The notes beneath the pieces are model-generated. The model made no database searches. It worked only from the letters and a program-made list of their open reading frames with translations, and had not been told where the DNA came from. Both the position numbers and the translations under genes were made by a program. A stretch of 64,000 nucleotides of DNA from Ypsolopha sequella (lineage: Eukaryota > Arthropoda > Insecta > Lepidoptera > Ypsolophidae), in assembly GCA_934047225.1 (NCBI GenBank), contig OW203992.1, positions 7,367,501-7,431,500 on the forward strand, written 5' to 3'. Below, in pieces: positions 41,001 through 56,000 of the stretch; positions within the stretch are counted from its first letter, which is position 1, and every line of letters begins with the position of its first letter.

Positions 41001-44000
41001 TTAGAAATGTTCACGCTATCCCTTTATAATTTGTGGTTCACGCTAGTCTTAGCTAAGTTATTGTAAATATTAATTAAAAATGAGTTCGAGTAGTTTTAGT
41101 AGAAGTGATTAATTGATCCATAATTTATGATTATACTATATATAGTGATATATCACTATATATATAGTGATATATGAAAACATGGTAAATGGTGCAGCTA
41201 ATGTGTTACATCAACTATTACCACAAAATACCAGGTACTCGTAGCTTTTTCTTTTTCTGATAGGTAGTGATGAAAAATAGTGTGTATCACTCGGGCCCAA
41301 GTAATATTTTGTACTCGGGTGGCGTATATTGAATTCCTCGCTACGCTCAGGGTTCTACTTTAGAATCCCTCGCTGCGTCCGGGATTCTACTAAAGAATCC
41401 CTCACTTCGCTCTGAATTCAAAATAAGGTCATCGACGAACAAAATATTACTCTTGGGCGTCTTGTAACACAAATAACTATTATTTTCATTGTGACTAGTA
41501 TAATATGTGGTTTCGATAAAAGATTCCAGTCCATTTACACCCGATGTAGTAATGTGTTTGCAGCACAGCACAGGCACAATATAGGAAATTACCCATGAAA
41601 ATTATATTATACTGGGATGTTCATTAAGGCCCTTACTATTGCCAAATGGGTACTTTCTAAAGCCTACTCCTTGTTTATGGCCAAACCAAAAATAATGAAA
41701 AAATGTATTATGAATAATCAACTCTTAGACAACTTCTACATGAATTTTATTTTTTAATGAATGGTGTTTTTTGACCTCAAATTCCCTACTGCTCCTGAAT
41801 GGCTTGGCCGATTGAATTCATCTATGCTTTGATAAATAGATAAACTTTATAGCTATAAACATAACATAATATTATTCCATCGAGTAATCACGTCCAAGTG
41901 AAAAGTATAATTTTGTCCTATTTCGCCCTATCAAGGACGCAGCAAGCGTCGTAACAGCCACTATGCATTGCGCGCTGATATGAACGTTATTTCAATGTCG
42001 TTTCCGTTGATATTTGTAGTGACAAATATCAAGCTGCTAATTTGGCAATGGTAATCGCCTTAAGGACAATAATCTTAAAGGATTTCACGTTTTTGTATAA
42101 GACGTAGTGTTAGCTTTTTGGCTGGGACAGAGTTATTGTAGTAATAGTAAGGGTTTGGTATTTTCCCGATAAAGTACTGCATATCTAATTACGTAAACAA
42201 AATTTTCCCCATCCATTACTATTATTTATTTCCTCGACTTTATCCATCCTACGAATTTGTTTTCCTCATAAACTTTCAATATACATAAGTAATGAACTAA
42301 GCACAATGTTAAAAACTTAAAATATTCTATAATAAATTGATTGCATAGTTTTCGACAAATTATTTAAAATCTGCAAAAAGAACATGGTTCAGATAACATT
42401 AGACAGATAATTTTTTTTTAATTGTCATTTTAGCCTCAGTAAAATTTCATAAAAACATTAAATGTACGGACTCGATTTTTTTTTCACTTTTTTATTAAAT
42501 TATGTTATATGTCATCCAAGTACAAGTTAAAGGAATATCTTTTTGTTCTTTAAGGGTTGGCTACTGAATATAGGAGCGTTTTTCTTAAAATTCCAGATTT
42601 TTTCTAAAGTAACTATAAAATTTTACTGCAATTTTTTTTTCAACCCTTATTATTCATCTTATCGAATAGCAAGTGTTATTTATTTTGTTTAGAAATTCCA
42701 ACATTTACTACCATCAAAAGGGAAAACGCTGAACCCTGTTTATGCCCGCGAGCCCGAGCGCCGATGCTCGTGAATTTTACTCGTATTTTATCGTTTTTTC
42801 AAATTAAGTCGTAGTTACATAATACTTTATATTAAATGCCTGAACAAGGTTTTCTTTCCGCTAAGAATCACTAAAAAGTAAAAATACTTATTCATAGCTA
42901 TTCATTATCCAACCTCTTTAGCTAAGTAGGTCCTCTAGCATGTCCTTTTCATGTTTCCATTCTCCGATGACTCCACAGAATCAGGTGGAGTGGTGGATCG
43001 ATCGGCAAATTTCCTGCGGAACCCCATTTCTAAATATCCGCCCCGCTCCTTGATCAATAGCTTCATTACTTTATAAAAACCAATAATAATGAATCACGGG
43101 TGTGTCCCAATTTTAGGGTTGACTTTGAAACAAAGGAGGTTTATATTTGTGAACCTCTTCGCTTATTGGAAAGTACCTACCTACCTAGACAAGACGTTAT
43201 ACATCATACACGTTATACATCATAGGTTGTACATGACACACGGTAGTGTACCAGCCAAGTTCGGAAAAAATGGGCCACAAACACTGTCTGTTTACTACAC
43301 GAACTATTCCAAGCTACTTGAAGTGAAGCCACGTATATAAGTCAAATATAAATGACCTCCATGTTTGTAATTTTGCAATAAAACTGTATCCCAAATTATC
43401 CGAAATTTTATACACAAGAAACCAAACTGTCTAGACCCCTGATCAAAACTAGACCTGTGGTGTTAGGTCATTGGCCAAATAGAACGAAAACAATCAGAGA
43501 AGTTCACTATTTTCATAGTAAGTTTAATTCCTTTCTCCTGGCTTGGTTAGATGGCTTCAAACGGCTCACAAAATCATTAGGCTCAAATTATTCTTCCGAA
43601 ATGAATTCATGAAAATGTTTTGGCGCCCGCGCAGGTAAAACGTACTGATATTTTATAGATCCTAACTGTTCATATATATAATTTAAAAAATCCTAAGATG
43701 AGAAAAGTACTGTCAAAGGGTTATATTATAAGCTTCTTGCATGCTAATTAATTCTGTAAATACAATTTCCTTTCCTTTAAATGTCTAATACGAGTAGATT
43801 AATAATGTATATATGTGAATGCATGATGTTCTTATTTTGTGTATACTAATTTTATATTCATACTCCTTTCGGCAAAGTGTAGAGCACATCAGTTTATTAT
43901 AATATAAGATCTAATGTAATTAATTAATTAACCTACATTCATGAATAAACGCAACTTATCTTAACTTATCTGATCTTCTTGGTTAAAGAAACTTCGCCTT

Positions 44001-47000
44001 CTCCTTCATCAATATTATAATTTTTATTTCAAACAAAATAAGAATGACAGATTATTTTTCGTCTGCGAACTTCAGACTTTTACTATAAGTATCCCTTTTG
44101 AAGTTTCAACGGGTTTAGAGTAACGTAAAAACAGAATTTGGTATCATAAAAATTCAAATGTATATTTCATAAAATAACAATGCTTTCTTAAAATTAAAAA
44201 AAATATTGCAAATAAAGGCCTCTTGAAATTTCTGCTTCTCGCGAATTGAGCATAAAAGAGCAGACATCAAGACAACTATTCTGGCAAGTCGCCATCATTG
44301 GATACTTTACAAAAATAACCTAATTCATGTAACCAAAAAAAAAATACTAATTTAATTGTCTCTTTACTTTTAGAAACTATCATTAAAAAAATCTATATAC
44401 ACATGAAAATAAGTAGACTTGCTTGCAAAATAACATCAAAGGAATAATAAAATATTTTTTTTGCTGAATTAACAGCATGGTTAAATTGGTTAAACCTATT
44501 TTTTTTAATGAAAATTTTTGAAAAATCAAATTATCTGATAAATGAAGTTCAAACAGGTTTCTATCGCACCAGCTACTCTCCAGTTTATCCACTGAAATTT
44601 ATACTATACTTTTCTCCAAAACCTTCATTTTAAATTTTGTTTCTCCATCCTGATGCGTTTAATAAACTACATTTTACGCAAATAATTTTCTTGGAAATCT
44701 TATTATTCCTATATTTGCACGTAGAACTAGCTTGAAATTTAGTTGACCTATCTTGAACCATATTACCAAGCAATAAGATTGAGATTAAAATGAGCGAAGT
44801 ATAGTTCGGAAGCGCTTACAATGTGCTCCCATTCAAGAACATTATTGTCTTGTTATTGGTTTTCAATGAAATACCGAGCGCATTTATACCGTGTGTGGTA
44901 AACATACCGAAACTGGCATCCGGAATCCTACGAATCGAATTATATTCTGAGAAATTATAAATATTTAGGTACCTCCAGGTGGCCTGGTGACCCATATTCC
45001 TTGCACTGATGTGTTTTCAGCATTAAAATCTTGCAACATTTTTATGTTGCGTAATGAGCAGTCAAGTGGTTGGTTAAAATATTGGTTTAACGAGTTTTAG
45101 GGCTCGATGTATGATATCTATCAACAGCATATAAAGTGTTCGAGATTCTGATATTCCTTTCCATAAATGGTTTAGAGTTTCAACAAAGATGAGATATAAT
45201 AATTTAGTTCTGTCGAAATTTCAAGAAAATATTATGCAACGAAAATATTTTTAAAACGTATATTAAAATTACCCTTTATTGTTGTTGACAATTTTGGCAT
45301 TTTCAAGGTGAGTGTCGTTCTTAGGACGACGACGTGGCGTTCACCGTTGTTGTCAAACGGCCGCTGACATCAATCATCAACCAATGTATAATAAAACAGT
45401 AGTACCCGGGTTGTCTGTAGGAAAACACAGAAAGGGGGCGACTAAAGAAAAATAAAAGAACACAAATCAGCGATTTTTAGAATTCTAAGACAGAAGTCTC
45501 TCTGTCTGTCTGTTTGTTTATTTGTTTGAAACTACTAAACGGATATGGATGCGGTTTTCTTTATTATAATCGTAGTGACCCTGGCCAACATAAAGCTATA
45601 AGGGGTGTTAGTAAATTAACACTCAATCTGAAAACGGGGCACAGTTGAATAAACGCTTGCGGAGTCGTGGGCAAAAGGCTAGACGGCCACTGACATATAA
45701 ACGGCCAAAACGATTGTAAAAAGACAAGTAACTTTAAATTAACCCATATATTCCATAGATAAAACAAAAAAAAACCATAGAAAAGAATTAAAAAAGAAAG
45801 TTTTTTTCTTTTTCGTTTTAATTGTAAATACTTACCTATATTGGGAATGTTGCATGAGCATGCAACTTTTCGATGGGAAAGTTGTACAGTATGATCAGTA
45901 GACAATGTGGCTTCATTCTTTTTATTCGTTTTACATCAAGGTGCAATATTCACCAAACATCTGAACATATCGAATACGCTTTTACATCAAGGTGCAATAT
46001 TCGCCAAACACCCAAACATATCGATTACGCTATAGACGGACGACACTGAAGCCTTTTAAATCTGATCGGTCATTGTACAAATTAGACAGGTCAAATAAGA
46101 CTACAGTGGTACAAGGATCTTATGGCACGTGCAATGGTTATGTCCAAAATCGGAACTAACACCGCTACCATACTCCTTGTTTCACAGCTGCGCCCCCCTG
46201 TCATTATCATCCTCACGTCTTCAGATCCTTGAAAGTTAATAGGTCTTTACATATCCATCCATCCATCAGCCAAGTTCGTCCACTGCTGGACATAAGCCTT
46301 TCCAGGACTTTGCCACTCCCGGCGGTCATTCTGGAAGAATTGCCCATACTCACACACACTGGGCAGGCGGGTTGGTGAGTGCGGTGCCGGGACCCTCGCA
46401 CCAGTGACGCCGCTGCCCGTCACCAGTCTGTTCCATATAAGGCCCGGCTATTAGGGATGGATATACCGCCATCCATCGGTCTCAGGCATGGTGGGCCTCC
46501 TGGTTTTTACATATGAAATTGCCGAAATTTTCTTACAGATTCATGAGTTCATAATTCCTGTAATTCAATAGATATTTCCATTATTTGTTTTTTGTTTGAA
46601 AGTTGATTTCAAGGTTTTACATCTTCGTATTAAGTATTGTTTTTATAGTCAGATTGATAACCAAAATTAAATGTTCAAAAACAGTTCTTCTTAAATTTTT
46701 CCATGATAAGATTCGTAATATTTTTTGACAGCTGACACTTTTTAAAATTAAACGATTGTTGTTGTTGTGTTGTCTCATTCATACACAAAAGAAAAAACAT
46801 AATTTGGATTTGTCATTCCTAAAAAAAATAAAAATAAATGGTACTGAAAATTTAAATTTTCTTCAAATTATGTATAGAAAACGTCAATTTCACAAGTAAA
46901 GACCTATTATTTTGTTAGAGAATCCTTAACCCTTACCGGACTGAAAAAAATTGACAACAGAGCCTAATAGGACATTTTATTATAGCCCACTCGTCCCGTA

Positions 47001-50000
47001 AGACTTTCTTAAATTACAATACTTACGTTACAAGTACCAGTAAGCCAGTAAAAATAAACGTACCTATCCCGAAAATTACATTCATAAATTATTATTATTA
47101 TTATTCATAAATAGTGGGAACACAAAAACGGAGGGATTTTCCCAGTAAAGATGAGGAAAACAATGCCACATGTTATGATGTTACAGCATAGTTTTTTGAC
47201 GATTATGACTCGTTAGAAATTGTACATAACATACTGGATGTTAAGATGATGTTGCGGAAGCCGGAAACTGGCGATGGCGATAATACCCGATAGTACCATA
47301 CAAAACAACTTTACGTAAAAAAATTCGCGAAATCGTAAAAAAATAAAAAGTTTTTTGGGTCGATTCGGCGCAACACGACTTAACTTATGTGCCAGGACTA
47401 AACTTAATTTGTGCGTTGTCTTTTTCTTTCTGTATCGAAAAGACAAAGACAAAACGCTCAAAAATAAGGTCCTGTGAAATTAGTTAAGTTGTGTTGCACC
47501 GAATCGGTACCAATTTATACATTTTGGTCGAGCAGGTATGTAACTTTTCCGTTTTCTATGGAACACTAGATTTTTTTAACGATTTGTTCGTATGGACGAG
47601 TACTACCGCCAGTTTCCGGCTTCCGTAACATCATGTTAACATCCAGTATATTATGACGTTTTTCTTGCACTGATACTACCAAGTGATTTTATTCGTTATA
47701 TTATTAAATAATAAACAATCGTAAGTAGGTATAAACATTATAGTTTTGAATGGCATTTCGATATCAACAAATGAAATATCATGCCCATTAAATTTAAATG
47801 ACCTGTGCATACACTAATATGTAAGTATATATTTTACCTACACTGTATTATTTTTCAACAGTTGACATTTAATACTCCGATGACTTTTTTCGTGACTTTT
47901 GACTTGACCAAATTAAAATTATGAAAGATTCGACCATGACATGATGGATCAGTGTCGGTTTTTTGCTGAACTTTATCTTAGCAATAACTAATTAATCCGT
48001 AGAATGGGATTTTAGGTTAATGTCAAGAAAACCTGAACGATATCTTAATGGTGTCGTAACAAAGGTTATTTCCAAGTACGCAAGTACAATTAGCGTCACC
48101 ATTAGTTTCATCCATCTATCCAGCCATCATCCATCAGCCTAGTTCGTCCACTGCTGGACATAAGCCTTTCCAGGGCTATGCCACTCCCGGCGGTCATCCT
48201 GGAAGAATTGCCCATACTCACACACGCTGGGTTGGTGAGCGTGGTGCCGGAACCCTCGCACCAGTGACGCCGCTGCCCGTCACCAGTCTGTTCCATATAA
48301 GGCTCGGCTATTAGGGATGGATATACCGCCATCCATCGGTCCCAGGCATGGTGGCCCTCTTGGTTTTTTGCCTGTGAGCTGTCCTCTTACTTTCCCCCGA
48401 ATTACTACGAGGGTGTCTCCAAGTAAGATAGTGGTACCTCCACAGTCGAGCCCGGCATCAGCTCTACCATCTGTCCCATTTCAGTTTCAGTTTACGTATA
48501 TTTGATTTACAGATTGAAGTGTTGAAGACTGTACCTACCTATATAATTATGTAGACTCGGTAATACATTCAGGTACTTTTTATTGCGACTGTAGCCATCA
48601 ATAGTACATTTAGCTTTTTTATTTGCTTATATAATTTAATTACCTATTTAAATAAAATCCTTTTTCAAAAGTTCTCTCTATTATCGTATCGTTGTTAAAC
48701 AAAAACCCCTACCTTCAAAACAAATACACGAAATGCCATAAAAGGAAAATGTTTAACATGTTGATGAAAGTAATGAGATTCACCGATTACAATTTGCAAC
48801 GCACAATGGCCTGCCAAATTACACTCGCTATTTTAAACCTTGTCCCTTAAGAAATAAAAGTCACAAATCCTTCCATACTTCAGTACATCAATCACACCCA
48901 TATTAACAATTATTCGGCTGCTCCACTTACCCATTAACACGTTTTTCATGTGATTAACACGATGCGCGTAAAAACATCTTACTTCTTAAACTTTATTGCG
49001 CGTGCGCTTGCACAACATTTACCTTTAAAAACTGAAATACAAAGGGCACGTTATAAGACAAGTGGTCTGTTCCAAATACACCCTACCTTTTGACCTCTTA
49101 TTTTTGGGCCTTTACAGTTTCCCTAACGAACATTTTCAAGAATTTACTCCTCTGAAAATGTGATAATATTGTATGTGCGAAGTCAGAAATAATTTATATT
49201 AAAATAACATATTAAATACGATTTACATTTTTCCAATATCTATTCAAATTTCCATGATAGATATTTTGAAGCGTCAAACAAAATAGCAAACGAGTCGAAT
49301 GACCAGAGGCTGGGTCCGAGAATAACGCAATATCAACCGGTCTCAGACTCTAGTATTCTAAGGGTCCATCATATAAACTCCCACGCAGGTTCGGTCCTCA
49401 TGTACCACGGTAACCGGTACCAACATAACTCTATGCAACTCGTGCTACGAGAGCACTTATCAGTTCCTTGCACCATGACTGGCTACTATGATCAAGTGAA
49501 GTTGTAATTACATATTTAACGAGTATGCTGCCGTGATACCATACTCGTCAAAGAGTTGAAACTATTTATAGGGTAACTCACAAAAGATGCTCGAAATCTA
49601 GGATACCAGCCATCACAATAAAAAAATTACAAAAGTAATTTGAACTGAAATAAGGTTATTTGGGGTAAAATTTAATTTCAGACACAAAGGTACAATTAAA
49701 ATTTAATAGTAATTTAAGTAAACGAATAAAGTAAACGAAATAATTCAAATAAAAAAATAGTCATTTTTTACTTCGCAACTAAAAAAAATGAAATTTTCGG
49801 CACCTATTAAAATTTTAAGTCAAATGGAATATGCTGGCCAGAAAAAAAGAACTAAAAATTAATAAATATTATTAGGAGTACGGGACTCACCGTGTTTGGT
49901 TTTTAAATTTTCCCGAATTTTCGGCAGAGTTACATCTGCCATGGTCGCGGGATGACAGTAAAATTGATAGCTTATTATTACAAATATGAAAAACACATAA

Positions 50001-53000
50001 TTTACATATTTCGATAAAATATTTTTAAAAAATAATCACTTTAATTTAAATAATTACAATACTGCCTTCATGGCAGTACCTAATGATTTATGATCAGCTG
50101 GTTGCAAAGTAACTTTGGTGAATTATGGTGAAATGAGCAAACCATTTACAGCCCTTCGTTTCGCCAAACATGCTCTCGCGTTTGGACAATTTAGCATATT
50201 AAAACAAAATATTTTTAACAAATAAAATGTATGTAGGTAGTAGTATGTAATTTAGCGTTTCAAACAGAAAAAAATATTTTTTTTTTGTTCCAAATTGAAA
50301 TATATTTTTTTTACGTAAAGCGTTCAAAGTATCTTATTCATATAAAATATTAATATTTTTTTCTTTTCGTTATTTAAAAAGAAATACACAAACTTCCAAA
50401 CTTTGCGTAATTTTTCTGTACAGGAAATATGTAGAATGTTTGAGTATTTCTTTTAAAATAACGAAAGGAAATAAAAAATAATAAAAATCTGTAAAGGCTA
50501 CTTTCATTTCTTTGCTCTATAAAAAAATATTTTAGTTTGTAGTTAGATCAGTAGACTGATCATACTAGTTCCAAAGCCAAATTACGTTTTCTGTGATTTT
50601 ACTGATCTTTCCGATTTTTTTTCTCAATGATTGTGATGCTTGTGTCAAATCTGAAAAATTATAATGTAGTTCAACCCCTTAATTACCTACACAAATTTTA
50701 TTTGTTAAAAATATTTTGTTTTAATATGCTAAATTGTGCAAACGCGAGAGCATGTTTGGCGAAACGGACCCTTAAACAGCTGCAATAGCAACGGGAATTT
50801 CAGACCTTGTTTACGTGTGTTATGTAATAGTTATTTAAGATACACGTGCGAAAAGTAAGGTTTTATACGAATAAGTGCCAAATTGAAAACACGAGCGCAG
50901 CGAGTGTTTTCATTGGCACGCATTCGGATAAAAACCTTTTACGCTCAAGTATCTTACAACATTTTTCAATGCATTTTGCGAGGAAATACAACAAAAAAAT
51001 AAGTATAATAAAGAATGGTGTTTATCATCATTCAATTATTGCTAGAGCGCGCATACTTATAAATAATTGTTTTTTTTTTGGACAGCAAAACCTCCTTGCA
51101 TCTTTGTATTTTTTTTAATTTTATGACTTGCACCATGCACCACAGAGTCAAAAACTTGAAAAAAATTACTTTATTTCACGCGTGAAATAAAGAGTCGGTT
51201 TCCGCATAATTTTGTTACACAAAAAAGAAAACTTTACGAGCAACTGCATTGAAAAGTATATTTTTTTTGCACGGAGATCACGAACTGTCAGCTTCCTCCT
51301 TCTTGCAAAAAAATATACTGGAGTTTATGTATAACATTTTTTTAAACCCATATTTAATCGAGATCCATTAATCGTATGTTTAATACGTGATCATCTTTTT
51401 CTTGAGTTAGAGTGAGAGAGAAATTAATTTACAAGGATAATTACTTGTTGTTATTCATATGATATATAATACACACATTATGCTAAATGACGCCATTCCT
51501 ACAAAGAACTCCTCAAATGAGTCAGAAAAGTTTCCGGTTCCTGAAACCCATGCAATGCGGGTACATTATGACGTATCACGTTAGTTCAAACTCTCTATAT
51601 TGTAAAATATTGGCAGAGTCAAGACAATAAACATCGCGTCGATTGTTTCGTATGCCGAAGTCAAAGCTCAATGAATCTATCAACTTTAAATAAATTGATA
51701 ATAAGTAGACAAATATTCTGTTCTATTCTGTCCTTGCCAATATAGGTATTGTACTCCTGGATGAAGATCCTATATTTGAGCCTATTTTCTTTAAAAAGTT
51801 AGGGTCTTTTTAACCACTTAATAAGTGCTATCCGGAACCTAATGTAGGTTTCAAAATTAAACGTATTCTGATGTGACACATAAGTTATCAAAGAAACAGC
51901 AAGTTGTGAAACAAGCCTTATCTTATTTTTTTTGTAATCGAAGCCGAGACATTTGATATTGCCAACGCTTCGGTCATCGAGAGAGTCATCTCTATCTAGA
52001 AGTTCATCACGTTACTAAAGACCCTCATAATATCAAGTAAATTAGAAACCTCCCATGTTACCAACATAATAAAACGTATCATCAAAACCAGCTTTGTCGA
52101 TACTATCATCTAGTAGAAAACCACGACGGATACTCGAATTGAAAAGTTCTTAATGCCCAAGAAAAGGGTTGGTTTGAGATTGGTTGATGTGTCTAGTTAC
52201 TGGAGTAGTTTTGGTCCATTATTTACGAGAAGCATAATATTTAAATGTCGCAACAGGGCAATAGCACCAGTCGACAGACCGTCCTACGCTCCTCTAGACG
52301 GCGGGAATACTCATTAGCATCGTCTCTTCGTGGTATGAGACTAGTAAAAACATGTGGAATAGTCCGTGTATTTGGTTCCTGAAAGCCCTCGATAATCCTA
52401 GTTAGCTAAGTAAGATTTTTGCGTGGTATATTGTCATAACAACGAATTTTTGTAAATTTTTCATTAATGCAATACGTATAATGTTTATTTAACTTAACAT
52501 AATAAATATTATGTTAACTTAACATAAAATCATGTACAGCACCAATATTTTGAAAAAAATATGCTTCGCATAATTTCTTTTTTTTCTACAACAATCACTA
52601 AATCAGTAATTTTGCAAAGTGCGGTATTGATACAATGTGCAACACTAAAAGTTTCTTCATCATTAATGTCTACCATGACAGTTTTATTTAACCCTTTCAT
52701 GGGTTAACAACATGGTAGTAAATAACACTGTCATGGTACTTCTGACGGACGCAGTGTCGTCTCCAAGAAACCTTTGTTTCTTGTTTACTTTCTGTAATTG
52801 TATTACTCCCACTCAGACGGATTTCACTTGAGAATGACGAGCTGGGGGTAAGTCTTACCGGTCTCAGCGAGGCTTACACAATCGCGAGCCTACACACATA
52901 GTGTAGGAAGCATAATGCTAATCTACTGAGAGTTGAGAGAGAGCTAGCTTGTTTTCAAGACTGCCTTCATCCCTTATTTATTTTACGATGTACCTCTTCT

Positions 53001-56000
53001 AGATACGAGTACAAGCAAAATTCTCTTATGGAATCGTTAATTAGAAGATACTTGAATATTTTCCCATTGCATTGAATTAAGCGGTTTGTACATAAATAAC
53101 TATCTCATTTTATGTACTGGTACATCTCCTGCAACATCTACAGGGTCGTTTCTTTGTGCGTACTAACATTGATTGACTCGTTTGTCGTATCGAATCACGT
53201 AACAAACATTCAACGATGAACTACGAATGGGAAACAAGTCACGCATCTATTTACCTGTATTGAACTTAAGTTATTAGCACATTCGATTATTCCTATCAAC
53301 TCAACGAGTGTAGCATTTGTCGGTCATTCGTTTTTTTTTTACCATGTGTATCTAAGCTTTTTTTATGCAATTACTAGTAAAAAGTTCATTTGCCCAGCAC
53401 TCATGGTTTGCATGGTTATCAGCAACCTTCACTATCTTCATATTTTTCTTTCTTTTCCTGAGGACCTATGTGACAACCCTCACTTTTAGCTGCAATGAAA
53501 ACCAAAAAACCGCCAGAACATCAACAACGCTAGACTTTCAATGACACGTTTAAAGAAATTGTGACTTTCTTTAAATTTAAATACATTTATTTTATTAAGT
53601 AAAAACACTCATACAATTTTTATTAACATAATTATAAAAAATATGGTTCTATAGGGTATCTTACAAAAATTCGGTAACGGGTTCAACCTGTTTTTTTTTT
53701 CCATAACATAGATGAATATGATTTGAATCCACTGCGATTCCATTTATATTTTTACAAATAACATATTTCATTATTAGCTGAAAACCCTTTTGAAAAAATA
53801 TGTGTTGTTTCACTGCGTAATTATGTCTTAACATTTTTTTCTAGTCTATGCTATACTCTTCATCTCAGAACAAAGCACTTGCAGGAAACAAGACGTCAAT
53901 ATAAAACAGTATTGATTAGGAATGCTCCTATGACGTCCGTGTTATACAAGTTACCAACTGTGGTCATTTCATTAATCCACGTCGCCGCCTTGCGCCGGCG
54001 CCGTCTGATCCATACCCAGTCATTTCTGAATAGGGTTACCGAAAAGGCAAGACACTGGCTTTGTCCAGAAATATTACTACATTGCTACATTATAGCCTTC
54101 TCTTGTTTTTGCATGTCCAATATTGATTATACTTATTTTCTTATCTTGCAAGAGTAACTCTTAAAGTTGGCAACCCTATAGCACAGCATTCAGCCTCAAT
54201 CTCCACCGCATCATTTAGTGTTGCATTGCAATTCATCTAATTGCACCTCCGGTAGTCAGACAGACACCTTATAGGGATGTCAGATCTTTGCATTTCATGA
54301 GGGCATACTTACATTCCTAGCCTCCTTGCTAATATTATTAATTTAGACCACCTTTGTATCCCGAGTCCTGCAAGTATAATCGAAGTATTGGGTGTCAATC
54401 AATGGTAATTTTATGTAAATTGTATGCGTAATTGATAGTCAATTTATGTTCCATTGGCGACGTTTTACACCGTTTTGCATGCATAAAACATTGGTAATAC
54501 AATTTCAGAAAAAGGTTACAAAAAGCTAATAAATTCATTATTGGTGTCGTATTTTATATATTTGTTATTATTTTGCAGGGTACAAAAGATGAGCGATGCA
54601 CATCAGAGCCAAACAACGGCTGGTGTCCATATGGCGAAGAAATACTGGGAATATCCAAAGACAAGACAATTCCTGGAAACCAGATCAGTCCTGTCTCCAT
54701 ACAGACGAGCTCAGTAGTCGGCACCACTAAGACTTTACAAGTTTATTATGCAGCTCCTGTTGAGCAAAAGGTACAACGTCTGTCCTAAATAACACACGAC
54801 ATAAAAAGTACTTGCAAAATTATGATTGCAGACCTTATTAAACTTCTTGAAAATGTGTTTAATGTTTCTTTAATCGCTGCTTTAAAATGTTTCAAGCTTG
54901 TTTTAACCGCGACTAATGATAATGATATAATAAGCAACAATCTTCAACAGGCGCACATCAAAATAACGCAAGGCAAGGAGAGTGACTTGGTACTACAAAC
55001 TTCGACACAATGTATTAATGGAAATTGCACAGTTTCCATTGAAGCAACGACAAAGGATGATTTATGTTCTGCTAATGGGACTGCAGCAGTGAACTTTAGT
55101 GTGAGGCTGACTGTCGAAACGATAGACGAGGATGTAGCGATTCAGTACAATGTGCCGTGTGGGTGCAAATGCAGTGAAAGGAAGGAGTTCAGCTCAAAGA
55201 TGTGCAATGGTAGAGGAGATTACTCTTGTGGTACTTGCGTCTGTCATTCTGGATGGTAAGTCATTAGCAGATGTGGGACAAATTAAGATTACAATCACAA
55301 ATTCATAAATAGATGGATATGCATTTAAGTATGTATGTTTACATTATACCTCTAAAAAAACATTTAGGTTGGTACAATATTAAATACAATAAAAGGTGAG
55401 TGTGCATGTTATAGCCCAATTAATACTGGTGACTCGGTAAGTGGTCAGGACCATTTTTTCAAAATACAAAACATTTTATTTGTGCCCCTATAACTGTGTA
55501 AATTAGTTTTTAAGAAGCCAGAATTTTATTTTGCTTTTTTCACAGAAAGGGTCATTGAACCTTGGTCCTGACCACTTACCGAGTCTCCAGTATGAATATT
55601 GGCTATATCATGCAGTCATCATTAATAGAAAAATAACCTTAAATTGAAATTATATTAATATTATTGTGAGTGGTCATGCGAAAAGGGACCTGAAAAGAGA
55701 CAATTATCCAGGGAACCTTTATTTAAAACTTATTCCTGAAAACTCGAATTTGCCAAGTTCCTTCAGGTTCTTCTGGTCCCTTTTCGCACGGCTACTCACA
55801 TATATTAAACTCACCTTATGTTTACAAAAGCCACCCAGAAAAGCTTTCTTCATATTCATATCAACTTCTGTTACGATTGCCCCATTTCCTCAACATCAAA
55901 CCATTACCCTACAAAGGGACTCTTATGTTCTCATTACACAAACACTCATTATAACTGCAGAGTTAATTACAAAGAATGAGAGACCCACTTTTCTCTTGAT

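Noticed and set aside
54822..54950. Upstream extension of ITGB-B exon 3 (starting MIADLIKLLENV)
   Set aside because: The acceptor-like 'gattgcag' at 54831 would enter in the wrong phase for exon 2, and reading through from exon 2 hits a stop at 54786. It vaguely resembles the last beta-I helix, so it is worth remembering as a relic.
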